Notes: a model not told the origin generated them from the letters alone. Positions 46,151 to 57,440 are shown, counted from the first letter of the stretch. The stretch: 64,000 nucleotides of DNA from Dryomyza anilis (GCA_951804985.1 OX638131.1:3348001-3412000); one strand, 5' to 3'. Made by a program: numbers and translations.

Positions 46151-47475
46151 TGCACCCAGAAAAAATACTAATAAATAATAGTTTTTTTACTATTAAAATA
46201 ACTCAATTGGATTAATTATTATTTTAATCGGAAAATTCCATTAAATACTAGAAAATACCATGACATTGCCATTGAGTTTATATAAAAAGATTTATTTTAT
46301 GTATACTATTAAATCAATAATTAAGGAGCTCATTTCCAAAATGTGCCATCCAGTCAAAAATCGGAAAAATGTTATTTATGTACTTTTGTTCGTCCTTAGG
46401 TGTCGAATCAGTAAAAATAAAATCAGGTCCATTTGCAAAGATATTTGACTTTAAAATAACGCTTTTTTCCAAAACTGTAATTTCCAAAACGTGCTATATA
46501 CATTTTTATTTCCTAAACATTCTATTTGGAGAAAATTACATTTCCAAAACGTGCTATAGAACGAAAACGTATTATAATCAAAGTAAGGAACAACATACCT
46601 ATATGGTACTATATATTTGCAATCTTTATATATGTAACCAATATCGCCCATAATTTATGCGACATAAAAAATATTAATTTCTACCGATGAACAGAATTTC
46701 AGTCTGACAGAGGATGTAATGGAATTACATCGTTCTTTTAGAGTTACACCCAAAATGATAATTAAAAAGCCAAATTTAAATCTGAACATCATTAAAAAAT
46801 AATTTTTTTCTTTATAATCAGAACAAAAATAACACTGCACTATAAAAATATGTCAATTTATTGGAAATTGATGAGAACATTGAAAACAAAAAAATATACT
46901 CCAAAGCCAAAATATTGAAACAAATGCTTTTTTTAAGAATAAAAGTATGTTACACTAAAAGTCTGTCTGGAAACATTCCACTCCTTGTTTGGCAAAGTCT
47001 GACACACACGGTTGTTCTAATTTAAAAAACATTCAAAATATCAGATTCAAAGGTACGGATGCCTAGTTGAAATCAAATAAGATTTTGTGAAACTTATATT
47101 GGAAATACTCTGTTTATTACATTATTGAACAAGGATAATTTTAAAAAATCACTCTTAAATTTGTTCTAATTAAAAAACATGAATCAAGCGCAGAATAAAA
47201 TAGTTTTTAATTATAAAAATGAGCTATCTTTTAAAAAGGTTATTTCAAAAAATGCCATGTGAGATTTCATTTCCAAAACATGCTATTTCAATTTTGAAAG
47301 CATTTATTAACATATATACGGTTCAAAAACGAATAATTTAAAAACTTGAATATACAAAGGATATGACAAAGATCACCTTGGTTCAAATTTTACTCTACCA
47401 AACAGAGTGCGTTTCATATAGCACGTTTTGGAAATGAGCTCCTTGATTGTCCTATTGACCAATTTTAATGGGTGT
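46151..47475 (+). mobile_element. MITE with CACTCAGAAAAAATAC termini, copy 6, split by another element
   Basis: The left part 46151-46322 starts TGCACCCAGAAAAAATACTA and runs to AAATCAATAATT. The right part resumes at 47445 with GATTGTCCTATTGACCAATT. In uninterrupted copies these two pieces are contiguous. The right terminus after about 47475 is lost. Confidence 0.8.
46323..47444. mobile_element. 1.1-kb TIR element nested in the MITE
   Basis: Ends are perfect inverted repeats: AAGGAGCTCATTTCCAAAA at the left and TTTTGGAAATGAGCTCCTT at the right. CATTTCCAAAACGTGCTAT-like words recur inside (about 46484, 46538, 47267), as subterminal transposase-binding repeats often do. The left flank ends ATT and the right flank reads GATT, suggesting a 3-bp (ATT) duplication. 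ORFs of at most 94 aa inside look random, so it is non-autonomous. Confidence 0.85.
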
Positions 47476-47479
47476 GGTT

Positions 47480-48250
47480 GTTAGTAGACAAAAAATTAAA
47501 TTGGTGCCATTTAAAAGGAATTTTTTGTTGTTGGAGAAACAAAACATTTATTGTTGGAAAAATGTAGTTTTCAAACATTGCATCCAACATTTTTTATAGA
47601 AATTTTACGAATATTCTTGTTTTTTTTTTTTTGTAAATAGTGATGTCATCCAATAATTAATAAAAAAATAAAAATTTGTATTTCGAAATTTTTCGAACAT
47701 TTTGTTTTTGTCGAATAATTTGTTTTTGGAAAATTATAATTTCGAACATTGCGTTGTATTTGTCGTCCAACATTTTTTTATAACAATAATTTTTTTTTTC
47801 GAAAATTTTCGAACATTGTTGTTTTGATGATTTTTTTTTACGTCGTTTTGCTCGTCCAATATCTTTTTTCAACCAATTTTTTTTAAAATTTTTCGAACAT
47901 TGTTGTTTTGTCGACCACACTCAGAGAATTTTGACAGATAATTTGTCAAACAGAGTCATGTTAATTGTACATGAAACTTTTAACTATTTAAAACAACAAC
48001 AATTTTATAAATTAAACAAATATTCATGTTAAATTTACATTTTCAACTATTAAAATTTATTATCACAAAAATCACTTAACAGAATCAATCTGTTTGAAAA
48101 AAAACATGAAATCTGTTAAATTCTGTTTAAATTTAAATGATTTTTTCCCAGGGTACATTGCGTTTTTTTTGTCGTCCACAAAATATTTAAAAAAAAAAAT
48201 TATTTCGAACATTGTTTTTTTTGTCGAATAAATTTTTTTTTTTGGAAAAT
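47480..48250. repeat. Degenerate tandem repeat TTTCGAACATTGTTGTTTTGT, with an insertion
   Basis: TTCGAACATT-type words lie near 47693, 47732, 47806, 47890 and 48195, at about 75-85 bp spacing where uninterrupted. The stretch 47930-48155 starts CACTCAGAGAATTTTGACAG and ends TTTTTTCCCAGGGT. It separates the last unit and looks like a separate small MITE. The 87-aa - strand frame is repeat-derived. Confidence 0.6.
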
Positions 48251-48715
48251 TTTGATTTCGAAAACTGCTTCTTGAGAAAAATTATACATTATAGGGCATA
48301 TTAAAGTTAGTAATTTTGATTGTTAGTTTGAACTATGCGTAATCATCGAGCATTTTCTTATTTATCGTTAGATCCGAAATGCTAAAAAATCATACAAAAG
48401 TTGTCCAAGAAAATCAAAAATTGTCGAATTTAGATTCAAATATCTGAAAACACTATTGGAATATTTGTATTTGATAGTATATTGTAATTAGTCTCTACAA
48501 TTGTAAGACAATTGTAAGGGTTTGTATATTATTTTCTAAAAAGTGTCTGAAAAGGGCCAAAAAGTTCGAAACCAATGTTATTAAAAATGTTTCGTAATAG
48601 AGAAAAAACTAAGTATGCAGTTAAAATCAGCAACCGCGAATTATATAAATGTGATGTATGGGATGTCATGCCAAACAGTTTCCTCGTTTTGTTGAATAGT
48701 GTAATTAAATACAAA
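48250..48715 (-). mobile_element. Long-TIR element, partial inverted copy
   Basis: Reads inversely as the left 450 bp of 14321-15797. Shared words are ATTCAACAAAACGA at the end (rc, near 48700), TTTTCAGACACTTTTTAG (rc, 48537) and AATCTAAATTCG (rc, 48428). Confidence 0.7.
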
Positions 48716-48719
48716 AAGT

Positions 48720-49900
48720 TGGATTGAACATCATTATGTCGATACATTTTCGATAAGTGTATCAATATTTTTGGAAGGTGATTTTAATATTTAAATACAC
48801 TATTTTTAGCCACTGAAGATGGAAGACATTTTTATTTTTGCAAAAAAACAGTTTCAAAGTGTTTGGTAAATCCCACACAGGCCAACGAAAATTTCAAATT
48901 AAAATTTTCACGACTATAGTATTATTCCGCCCTATTATGGAGGTTTAAAAGCTCAATATAAAATTTCACTGTCGTGAATACAAAATAAAAACAAGCAATA
49001 TTTTAATTTTTTTTTATCAAGAAGGGCAAGCTTTTTTTGCTTGACTAATGCGTTAGTTGATATCTGTTATTTTTGTGTTCGTTTCCTGTACACTTATTAA
49101 ATACTATTAGGACTATTTACCACAAGTGTGATTTGAAATAATTTTATGCTTTTTGAACTTTATCTATAAACTCACCCAACCTTTATAAAATTTCACACTT
49201 TACAAAATTCGACTAAGTAATGCGATATGCATGAGAATTACAACAAATTCCAACGAGTTAATTGTTTGTCAATCAATATCCAATAACTTCAACATTATGG
49301 TGAACAACATGCACAGCTGCACAGTCGTCGTGATCGAAGTTTGTCAAACAAACGCACGCTTCGTCTTACAATTTGACGCCATTTAATAATGACTCGAATA
49401 AACGTTATGCCTGCGCATCAAACATGGCTGCCGTCGACGACAACGACGATAATTGTTGACACCCCAACGGTAGGAAGGAAGTCTTTATTTGTGTTCGGAA
49501 ATGACAGCAGGGCGCGAAAACACAAAACAATTAGAGCAAAACAAAGGACAGAAGGACTTACAGATGAAAGTCTAACGGAAGGACTATCGCAACGATTGGC
49601 AGAATGTTGGACATTTGGACATCGTGCGGTCAGCACCAACACTAGAAACAATTATGAGTTTTCCGATAAAATACTAATGATGATGATGTTGATGATGATC
49701 ATGTGGTCGACATTCAAGTGTCCACGACAAACAAAAGAGCTTCAGCGCTATGAAAATTGTACTATATGTGGTCTTTATGTTCGTTGTTTGTACAAAATTA
49801 TGTCGTTATTTGCTCGACTTGTCAGACAATCGACGACTGCTCATTTTCGATTGCATTAAATTGGGTGATACAGAACAAAGACAAAAAAGTTTATTACATA
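48720..49900. other. Intergenic DNA, no convincing gene
   Basis: The 156-aa frame 49389-49859 (+) is the longest unassigned ORF here. It has a methionine run from a GATGATGATG microsatellite (about 49679-49702), no domain I recognise, and is opposed by a 77-aa frame, so I do not call it. Confidence 0.45.
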
Positions 49901-49904
49901 TATG

Positions 49905-51000
49905 AAAATATCACTATCCAACACGACTTTTCCCATGGATATAAAATATATCAATTCTATATAATTCGCTGGGGAAATTTTTTACCACTTATTACATAAT
50001 GTTTTTGAGAAAATTGCAATCCTAATTTTAAGCCGTTCTAATCCAATACTTGGAATAAAAAATACTGTACTGTTGAAAAAGAATTTTACAAAAGTTCATA
50101 AACAGTTATTTTTTCAATTGTAAAGACTTATTTCAATATTTTTATACCCTACACTAAGAGTGAAAGGGTATATTCAGTTTGGTACGCCGTTTGTAACACC
50201 CAGAAAGAAGCATCTCCGGTATGGAAAAGTATATATATTCTTGATCAGCATGACCTCCTGAGTCGATTTAGCGATGTCCGTCTGTCCGTCTGTCCGTCTG
50301 TCTGTCCGTCTGTCTGTCTGTCTGTCCGTCTGTCTGTCTGTTGAAATCCCTAAGACTTTTAAAATTGAAGAGCTAGATAAATGAAACTTATAACTTAGAT
50401 TACTAATATACCTACGCTGTATGTGCGAAGCTGTATGTATTGGCGAGATCGGTCCATTGTGACCTATGATCCGACCACTTATGTTCAAATACCTCATATA
50501 AAATTTACATATACAGATCAATTTTACTGTATACGTGCTTAGGTAAACTTTTTTGGTCAAATATGTATTGACATCATGCTCAAATACATGATAATAATGT
50601 TTTCCGGCGAAAAGACTTGTGGTTCACCAAAAAAGAAATCGATATTCGGTACACCTACCCATATGTAAATATGGGTATCAAATGAATGGAAATTCTTCAG
50701 CGATTGAATGTTTGTAGTTATTTTCAGGATTCGTATACCCTGGTGACCTATATATCACTTTGAATGGTAACCACACATATGTGTAGGGTATTTATAGTCG
50801 GCTTAGACCGACTATAATTTTGATAATCCGAACTATCATAATTACACCTACTTTAAAATTTCCCATGTGATCTAATCTTCCCAACTGGTTTTTATTCCAA
50901 TACTCTTTTTAGTTAATTGGATAAGATTTGATCTAAATTTTGATTTTTTTAGATTTGTGTAAATTATGCTCTCATTTTGTTGAGTAGTGTTATCTACAAC
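49905..51000 (+). mobile_element. Long-TIR element hosting a Helentron-type element
   Basis: The left end ATCACTATCCAACACGAC (near 49910) and the right end CATTTTGTTGAGTAGTGTTA (to about 50993) are the family termini. ATATCAATTCTATATAATTC at 49948 is also shared. The Helentron-associated element 50142-50890 occupies most of the interior. Confidence 0.65.
50142..50890 (+). mobile_element. Helentron-associated (DINE-1/mini-me-like) element, full-length copy
   Basis: About 95% like 11186-11907 by eye: same 5' hairpin start, TTCTTGATCAGCATGACCT core, longer (GTCY)n at 50276-50341, ATAGTCGG/CCGACTAT stem at 50794-50815, and end CCAACTGGTT. An extra TGTGCGAAGCTGTATG near 50420 is a small insertion relative to the first copy. 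Such low divergence implies recent activity. Confidence 0.8.
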
Positions 51001-51714
51001 TGTTATTTTTTCTATGAAATAGAGCACACCATGCAGACCTAGTATTAGAAAGAGAGAACAAAGTATGATGATATTGATGTCACTTTGACACATTGTTGAT
51101 TTCAGTCGTTATATGATTTTCCATGGACGAAAATAAATTCTTCTGCTTTGTACAACTTATTGTCCATTGAAATGCGAAAATAATTTTAATTTGAAATTTT
51201 ATTTCAATTTGCAAATCAAAATGGCGCTGCTATATATTGTGTTCTCTCTCTCTGTTTCTCCCACTATTCTTGTCCTTTTGCATTTCAGTTGACTTTGAGC
51301 TGCTTTGCTTCGTTTAGTTTCGATTGACCATCGCATGTTCTGTATTTTTCTAACGAATCCTTACAATAAATGATTTCGCTTTTATGCTCTCAATGTTTGT
51401 ATTGTCCATGATATTATATTGTTGGCATTTATGTTGTTTTTTTTGTACTATCATGCATATTGAGTTTACTTGCATTGACCGTTCACACCCATTCAATCAT
51501 ATGCATCCCTATCTAATATATCTCCTGTCAGCCCTGACAAGCTGTGTTTGATTTTCTATTTTAGGTAACACATTTTTCACCGTAGAACTTCTATACTCAG
51601 GCGTACTTGGAATATGTCTGCATGCAAACAAACAAACATTCAATGACATTTAATGGTTTGTTGCCATTTTATTTTAGATTAGAAAATGAAATAAAAAAAA
51701 ACATATATTACAAA
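51001..51714. other. Intergenic DNA, no gene found
   Basis: Has a (CT)n stretch at about 51242-51255 and otherwise unique-looking sequence. Confidence 0.4.
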
Positions 51715-53560
51715 TTTAACTAAAAATTAAACTCCCAAAAAGTTAAATTTCCACAAAAAATTCAATTTATTACCTAAAATTATATTTTTCAGTAAAATTC
51801 AAAATTTCACTAAAAATGCAATTTTTCACCAAAAATTCAATTTTTCAATAAAAAATCAATTTTTCAATAAAAAATCAATTTACCATAAAAAAACCAATTT
51901 TCATTAAAAATTCAAATTTTACTAAAAATACAATTTTTCACTAAAAAATTTAATTTTTAACTTAAAATTCAATTTTTCATAAAAATTCACTAAATATTCA
52001 ATTTTTCACTACAAATTAAATTTTTCACTAAAAATTCAATTTTTCACTAAAAATTCAATTTTTCACTAAAAATTGAATTTTTTACTAAAAATTCAATTTT
52101 TCACTAAAAATTGAATTTTTAGTGAAAAATTGAATTTTTCACTAAAAATTCATTTTTTCACTAAAAATTCATTTTTTATACCAAAGATTATTTTTTTCTC
52201 TAAAAATTTAAATTTTCACCAAAAATTAAATTTTCACTAAAAATTAAATTTTTCACTAAAAATTCAATTTTTCACTAAGACTTAAATTTTTCACTAAAAA
52301 TTCAATTTTTCAATAGAAATTCAATTTTTCACTAAAAATTCAATTTTTCAATAGAAATTCAATTTTTCACTAAAAATTCAATTTTTCACTATAAATTCAA
52401 TTTTTCACTCAGAATTAAACTTTTCACTCTAAATTAAATTTTCACTAAAAATTAAAATTTTCACTAAAAATTCAATTTTTCTCTAAAATTCCAAAAGTTC
52501 CATTTTTCAATAAAAATTCAATTTTTTAATAAAAATTCAATTTTTCAATAAAAATTCAATTTTTCAATAAAAATTCAATTTTTCAATAAAAATCAATTTT
52601 TCATTAAAAATTCAATTTTTCACTAAAAATTAAATTTTTCACTAAAAATTAAATTTTTCACTAAAAATTAAAATTTTCACTAAAAATTCAATTTTTCACT
52701 AAAAATTCAATTTTTCACTAAAAATTCAATTTTTCACTAAAAATTCAATTTTTCACTATAAATTTCATTTTTCACTAAAAATTCAATTTTTCACTTAAAT
52801 TAAATTTTTCACTTAAATTAAATTTTTCACTTAAATTAAATTTTTCACTAAATTTTCAATTTTTCACTAAAAATTCCATTTTTTACTAAGGCTTTAATTT
52901 TTCACTACAAATTAAAATTTTCACTAAAAATTCAATTTTTCAGTGCAAATTCAATTTTTCACACAAAATTAAATTTTTCACTAAAAATTCAATTTTTTAC
53001 TAAAAATTCAATTTTTCACTAAAAATTCAAATTTCCATTCAGAATTAAAATTTTCACTCAAAATTAAATTTTTCACTCAAAATTAAATTTTCACTAAAAA
53101 TTTAAATTTTCACTAAAAATTAAAATTTTTTCTGCAAATTCAATTTTTCACTCAGAATTAAATTATTCACTAAAAATTCAATTTATTACTAAAAATTCAA
53201 TTTTTTATTCAGATTTAAATTTTTCACTCAGAATTAAATTTTTCACTCGAAATTAAATTTTCACTAAAAATTAAAATTTTCATTAAAAATTAAAATGTTC
53301 ACTAAAAATTCAATTTTTCACTCAAAATTCAATTTTTCACTAAAAATTCAATTTATCACTGAGAATTAAGTTTTTAATTAAAAATTTAATTTGTCACTAA
53401 AAATTAAAAAAATAAATTTCTTTATACAAATTAAATTTTATATTTAAAATTAAATTTTTACATGAAATATAATTTTTATATTTTTTTATTTTTTTCAATT
53501 AAAATTAAATTTTTCACTCAAATTCAATTTTTCACCTAAAATTCAATTATTTATTCAATA
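51715..53560. repeat. 19-bp minisatellite, array 3 (largest)
   Basis: About 90 units of CACTAAAAATTCAATTTTT over 1.85 kb. Subfamilies are clustered: TCAATAAAAATTCAATTTT at 52505-52600, CACTTAAATTAAATTTTT at 52790-52845 and CACTCAGAATTAAATTTT at 53030-53230. This is the pattern expected from local unit amplification. One unit near 52112-52130 is inverted (TTTTTAGTGAAAAATTGAA). Confidence 0.95.
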
Positions 53561-54790
53561 TTAAATCTTTCTTTTTCAAATCATGAGTACTTAATTTATT
53601 GTAGTACAATATCTGATTTACGCAATATGCATTTTTGTACAGTGTAAGTGGCATATGTTACAAATTTCGCCAATATGTTTATTTACCATTACATTCAGCC
53701 TCTAAATACCTAGATTTACCATTTTTATTGCGAGCCCTAATTTCATCCCTCCACATACTAATCACTCAGCCAACGTCACTCCCCTGTGGTTCTATCCGAC
53801 ATTGTATTTGGTATAACAGCGATTGTGCAACAGCCTCAGTAATCATTTTTCTACCTACTGCGGAATTACGAAAATACGACGCGGCCTACGAAATTACGAG
53901 GCTTACGATGCGCTATAAACATGGCGATTAACATAATCCGGCTATATAGTACTATATATAGAGGAAACTAATCGTGCGGAAGCATTTAAAGATGGATTAT
54001 ACGAGCAGGAACCAAATCAATCATAAAAAGAAAGGCGGTCAATATATAGGTATTTTTTAGAGAATTTTAAATGTTCCAATTTCCGATCGATATCGTTTTT
54101 AATATAAAATTCGATCGATTTTTTTAGGTCTTCGAGAAATTGATTTTTTTTTACAACTATATCTTCAATTCTTCAATTTTATATTTACATTTCTAAACAT
54201 CCGTATATGATCCAAAACGATATTAGTAAATTTCAAGACTTATCTTTATAATAGAAAATATGCTAAATACTTCTTGGAACCTAAGAAATGGAAAAGATTT
54301 TTAAATATTCTATAATTTGTATGCATTTCTAATAATCGCAACCATTTGGCCAAAAGTAGGTGTAACAACCCTTCACTCAATGAAACTAAACCTCAAAATG
54401 AACATTTTAACCAACCTCCTTCGCATTGTCTTAGTTAATAACTCGAGTTCCTCGGCCATACGTTTTAATCCCTCAAGGGTTAATTTGCATGCGCACAAAA
54501 GCCAAATTGTACCCAGCCGACAGATGAGTCTCAGGCTGATGACAGCAATAAAAGGCTCAATATTCCGAGCAGTAGTGAAACATTTTAAGCCTGGTTTAGC
54601 TGAATTACTAAGTTAGTAACTGCGAGAGAAAATCTTGTTCTAGACGGTAAAAAGGCAACATAGTTTGAAGATTTTTCAGATTTTTGTTTAGTTCAGCAGG
54701 TACCTTATATTTTAGTATTTAGATAAAATACGGAAATACTTTATTATACCCAGTATACCACGTCTCAAAGCTTTTAGATACCTCAAATAT
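53561..54790. other. Intergenic DNA, no gene found
   Basis: ORFs at 53635-53931 and 54317-54616 (98-99 aa) show no motif I recognise. Confidence 0.4.
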
Positions 54791-54799
54791 TTACGAACT

Positions 54800-55085
54800 C
54801 CTTAAACATGCATATATGAGCAGTAAAAACGGCCCAAAAATTCTACCGACTACATTTTATGATCCGAAAAATCCTTATATTTATGAAACTTTTATTAATT
54901 CTAAAAATATCATATTTGAGTACTAAAAAGAGACCAAAAAGGCTCCAGAAATTTTGGTAAAGTACAACCTTTTAAGAGCCATAATATCATAATATATATG
55001 ATCAATTTAAATATTCTTAAAACATTCGTATTTTTGAGATTCAAACACCACAATTACTTCATTTTCAGGGGTTTCTCCTCCTCAC
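54800..55085. repeat. Diverged copies of the 115-bp repeat, at an assembly gap
   Basis: CATATATGAGCAGTAAAAA, TACATTTTATGATCCGAAAA, TTGAGTACTAAAAAGAG and CCAAAAAGGCTCC parallel the units at 39090-39640. The flank that follows (TTAAAACATTCGTATTTTTG, CACCACAATT) also parallels 39695-39740. So the two loci share the flank as well as the array, and both belong to one larger repeat unit. Confidence 0.75.
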
Positions 55086-55117
55086 AAATATATAATGTGT
55101 CTTAAATGAATCGGGAA

Positions 55118-55317
55118 NNNNNNNNNNNNNNNNNNNNNNNNNNNNNNNNNNNNNNNNNNNNNNNNNNNNNNNNNNNNNNNNNNNNNNNNNNNNNNNNNNN
55201 NNNNNNNNNNNNNNNNNNNNNNNNNNNNNNNNNNNNNNNNNNNNNNNNNNNNNNNNNNNNNNNNNNNNNNNNNNNNNNNNNNNNNNNNNNNNNNNNNNNN
55301 NNNNNNNNNNNNNNNNN
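55118..55317. other. Assembly gap, 200 N
   Basis: Exactly 200 undetermined bases, probably a scaffold gap of estimated or arbitrary size. ORFs drawn across it are meaningless. Confidence 0.99.
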
Positions 55318-55430
55318 AGTTCATGTTTTTCTTAGTCCAGACATTCGAGTGAAAATGCATCCATTTCAAGTAAATCCATGAAATATGTATGTAGGTCTGT
55401 TGAACTTCCATACAAAAAATATAATCGACG

Positions 55431-55705
55431 TAAATATATCAACCGATATTAATTGCATTCATTAATCAATCATTTAATTAAAAAATTTGTAATTTTTCGT
55501 TATATAAGCAATTTCGTTCGTTAATATGAATATTTGTACGTCAATGCAGCAAATAATCTGCGCAGTTTTAGCAAATATAATTGCTGAAACTGCGCCGACG
55601 AACGGAATTGCTGATTTAACAAAGATTAGCAAATGTTTTCATTTAATTAGTGAATTTCATTGCTTGGTGGATTAATGAATGCAATTAATATCGTTTGATA
55701 TATTT
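55431..55705. mobile_element. Palindromic MITE of 275 bp
   Basis: Terminal inverted repeats of 36 bp (55431-55466 and 55670-55705) differ at one position; they include GATATTAATTGCATTCATTA. An inner stem CGCAGTTTTAGCAA/TTGCTGAAACTGCG lies near 55560-55600. No ORF. Confidence 0.8.
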
Positions 55706-56367
55706 ATCTCAATTATTTTTTTCTGTGTAAGCTCCTAAAGTCAGTTTAAATAAGACATTAAATATGACACCCTTTTAGGAGTGCTCCCAAAATTCTCTTA
55801 AAGTTGATTCTTTTATAGCTTCATTTGAAAGGGCTCCTGAATTCGAGGATGCTGAGTTTTTTCAATACGTAACATTTTAAAGAAAATTTTGATTTGGCAA
55901 GTTTTAAGAACAGGATGATAAATTAAGAGATATGATATATGTGATATCCATAGCAACATGTTATAGCTCTGTAACGTATGGTAATTGTTAAATATTACAA
56001 ATTTTAATTTATGTAATTTTTAAGGATATTTATAAATCCACAAAGTTGCTAATTTCAATATCACTTCAAATATCTTGAGAGGAGTATGAGTCACCGCACC
56101 AAAGCAATTCATTCTTACAATGATAGCGCCGCGTGTTCGCTCTTTTCTCATCACAGTTAGTCACCCCTGGAATCAGAGACACAACAGGGCAGCCAACCAC
56201 AAACGCCCTGCAGGGGCGCTCACCACACCGTCATACGTCACACACCACAACAAATGCCGTTGTATTTGTGTTTGTATGTGTGAAAATGATGAGCAACAAC
56301 AAAAACAATAATCACCACCCATAGAGGTCGCCATTAACATAGTGTACAGCATTGCCCTCTCCGCATG
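55706..56367. other. Intergenic DNA, no gene found
   Basis: 56100-56360 is more complex than its surroundings and gives overlapping 63-77 aa frames in three frames, none recognisable. Confidence 0.4.
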
Positions 56368-56589
56368 ATCCTGACTAGGGATGTCAATTCTGGACCGGTA
56401 TTTCAAGCCGGTATTTTATTAATTTCGTGTATGAAAAATGTGAATCCCGTGAATTAGTTCGGGGATTTTAAAAAATAGTAAGAAGACATAAAATAACCAT
56501 ATTTATGTTTGAATAATAAATAACTATAGTGTTTAAGGTCCAACCAAAACTCGTATTTTTAAATCCATTTGTTTTTCGGATGGATATGG

Positions 56590-56826
56590 ATTCCAACATG
56601 CAGCGTTAGTGCAAACCGAAAGGTCTCATAGCACAGGTTCAAAACATTTTTCTATACCGCGCTACGTCTCGGAAGACAATGGCAAACGTACGATAGTATT
56701 GCCTATGAAAAACTCTGATTCGGCCTTTAACTAAAGGTCCCACCACTTTGAGTACAAATATAACACGTACACCTCAAATGGTAAGAGGTTCTTCAGAGCT
56801 GCAGCGCCAAACTATTATATTATTAC
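56590..56826 (+). mobile_element. tRNA-derived SINE, copy 3 (damaged head)
   Basis: The body matches copy 1: CATTTTTCTATACCGCGCTA, GGTCCCACCACTTTGAGTAC and GCGCCAAACTATTAT. The A box is gone and the B box has decayed to AGGTTCAAAA, so it is older and presumably silent. It lies inside the hAT-like element. Confidence 0.8.
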
Positions 56827-57230
56827 TAGCTGGACCCGTGCACAACGTTGCCCGTGCTATTTTGTAAATGCAAAAATATATCTTTACATGCATGCGTCGC
56901 CCTTTGTCCATTCTCACTCACATTCTACGCGAAGATTAAAATGTTCAATATGATATTTTGTTTCGATTTTTACAACTCTGCTCTTAGTAGGTCAGGAGTT
57001 ATAGCAATTTGAATGTTTTGTTTATATGGGAGATGTCAAGCCCCGTTGTTCAATCCCGCCCACATTCTACGTGACAATTTGAGTTTTAAATATGAAGATT
57101 TGATTCGATTTTTGTAACTCTACCCTTAGTATGATAGGAGAAATTTCATGTTCCTAGGTCTAAGGGTTTGGGCTGGACGTTGATCGATCAGTTAGTCAGT
57201 CAATCAGGACTTGTTCTTTTATATATATAG
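56827..57230. mobile_element. 404-bp insertion flanked by ATTATTAC repeats
   Basis: Starts TAGCTGGACCCGTGCACAAC, ends TTTTATATATATAG, and is bounded by ATTATTAC at 56819-56826 and 57231-57238 (9 bases if the next T is included). Insect genomes contain many short retroposons starting CTAGCTG-CCCG and ending in TATATAGAT-like tails, which this resembles; the family is not resolved. The flanking repeat could partly come from the SINE's ATT tail. Confidence 0.6.
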
Positions 57231-57440
57231 ATTATTACTTTTTCACGATATATAAGAACTTTGAAAGGCTTTTGAATTGACTTATAAAAATTGATCTACT
57301 GGCGGGATTTCGGAATTGTTTTATTAACAATACCGAAAATCCCGTGTTTAAACGATGATTCAAGAATACGTTTTCCGGGACTAATTTGACTAAAATCCCG
57401 TGGTCCCCGGGATCCCGCGATTGACATCCCTAATCCTGAC

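Larger units (their letters stand above)
56376..57432. mobile_element. hAT-like non-autonomous element with 8-bp target duplication
   Basis: Begins TAGGGATGTCAAT and ends ATTGACATCCCTA, a perfect 13-bp TIR. It is flanked by ATCCTGAC at 56368-56375 and 57433-57440. An 8-bp duplication with a TAGGG-type TIR is the hallmark of hAT transposons. The interior carries a SINE (56590-56826) and a further insertion (56827-57230), leaving about 415 bp of its own sequence. No transposase. Confidence 0.88.

Noticed and set aside
49389..49859. 156-aa protein-coding gene
   Set aside because: No recognisable domain, a methionine run from a microsatellite, an opposing ORF on the other strand, and no splice or promoter context.
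53635..54616. Two ORFs of 98-99 aa as genes
   Set aside because: No motif, no homologue I recognise, and lengths expected by chance in a 64-kb window.
55082..55411. ORFs of about 100 aa across the gap
   Set aside because: They consist mostly of undetermined bases.
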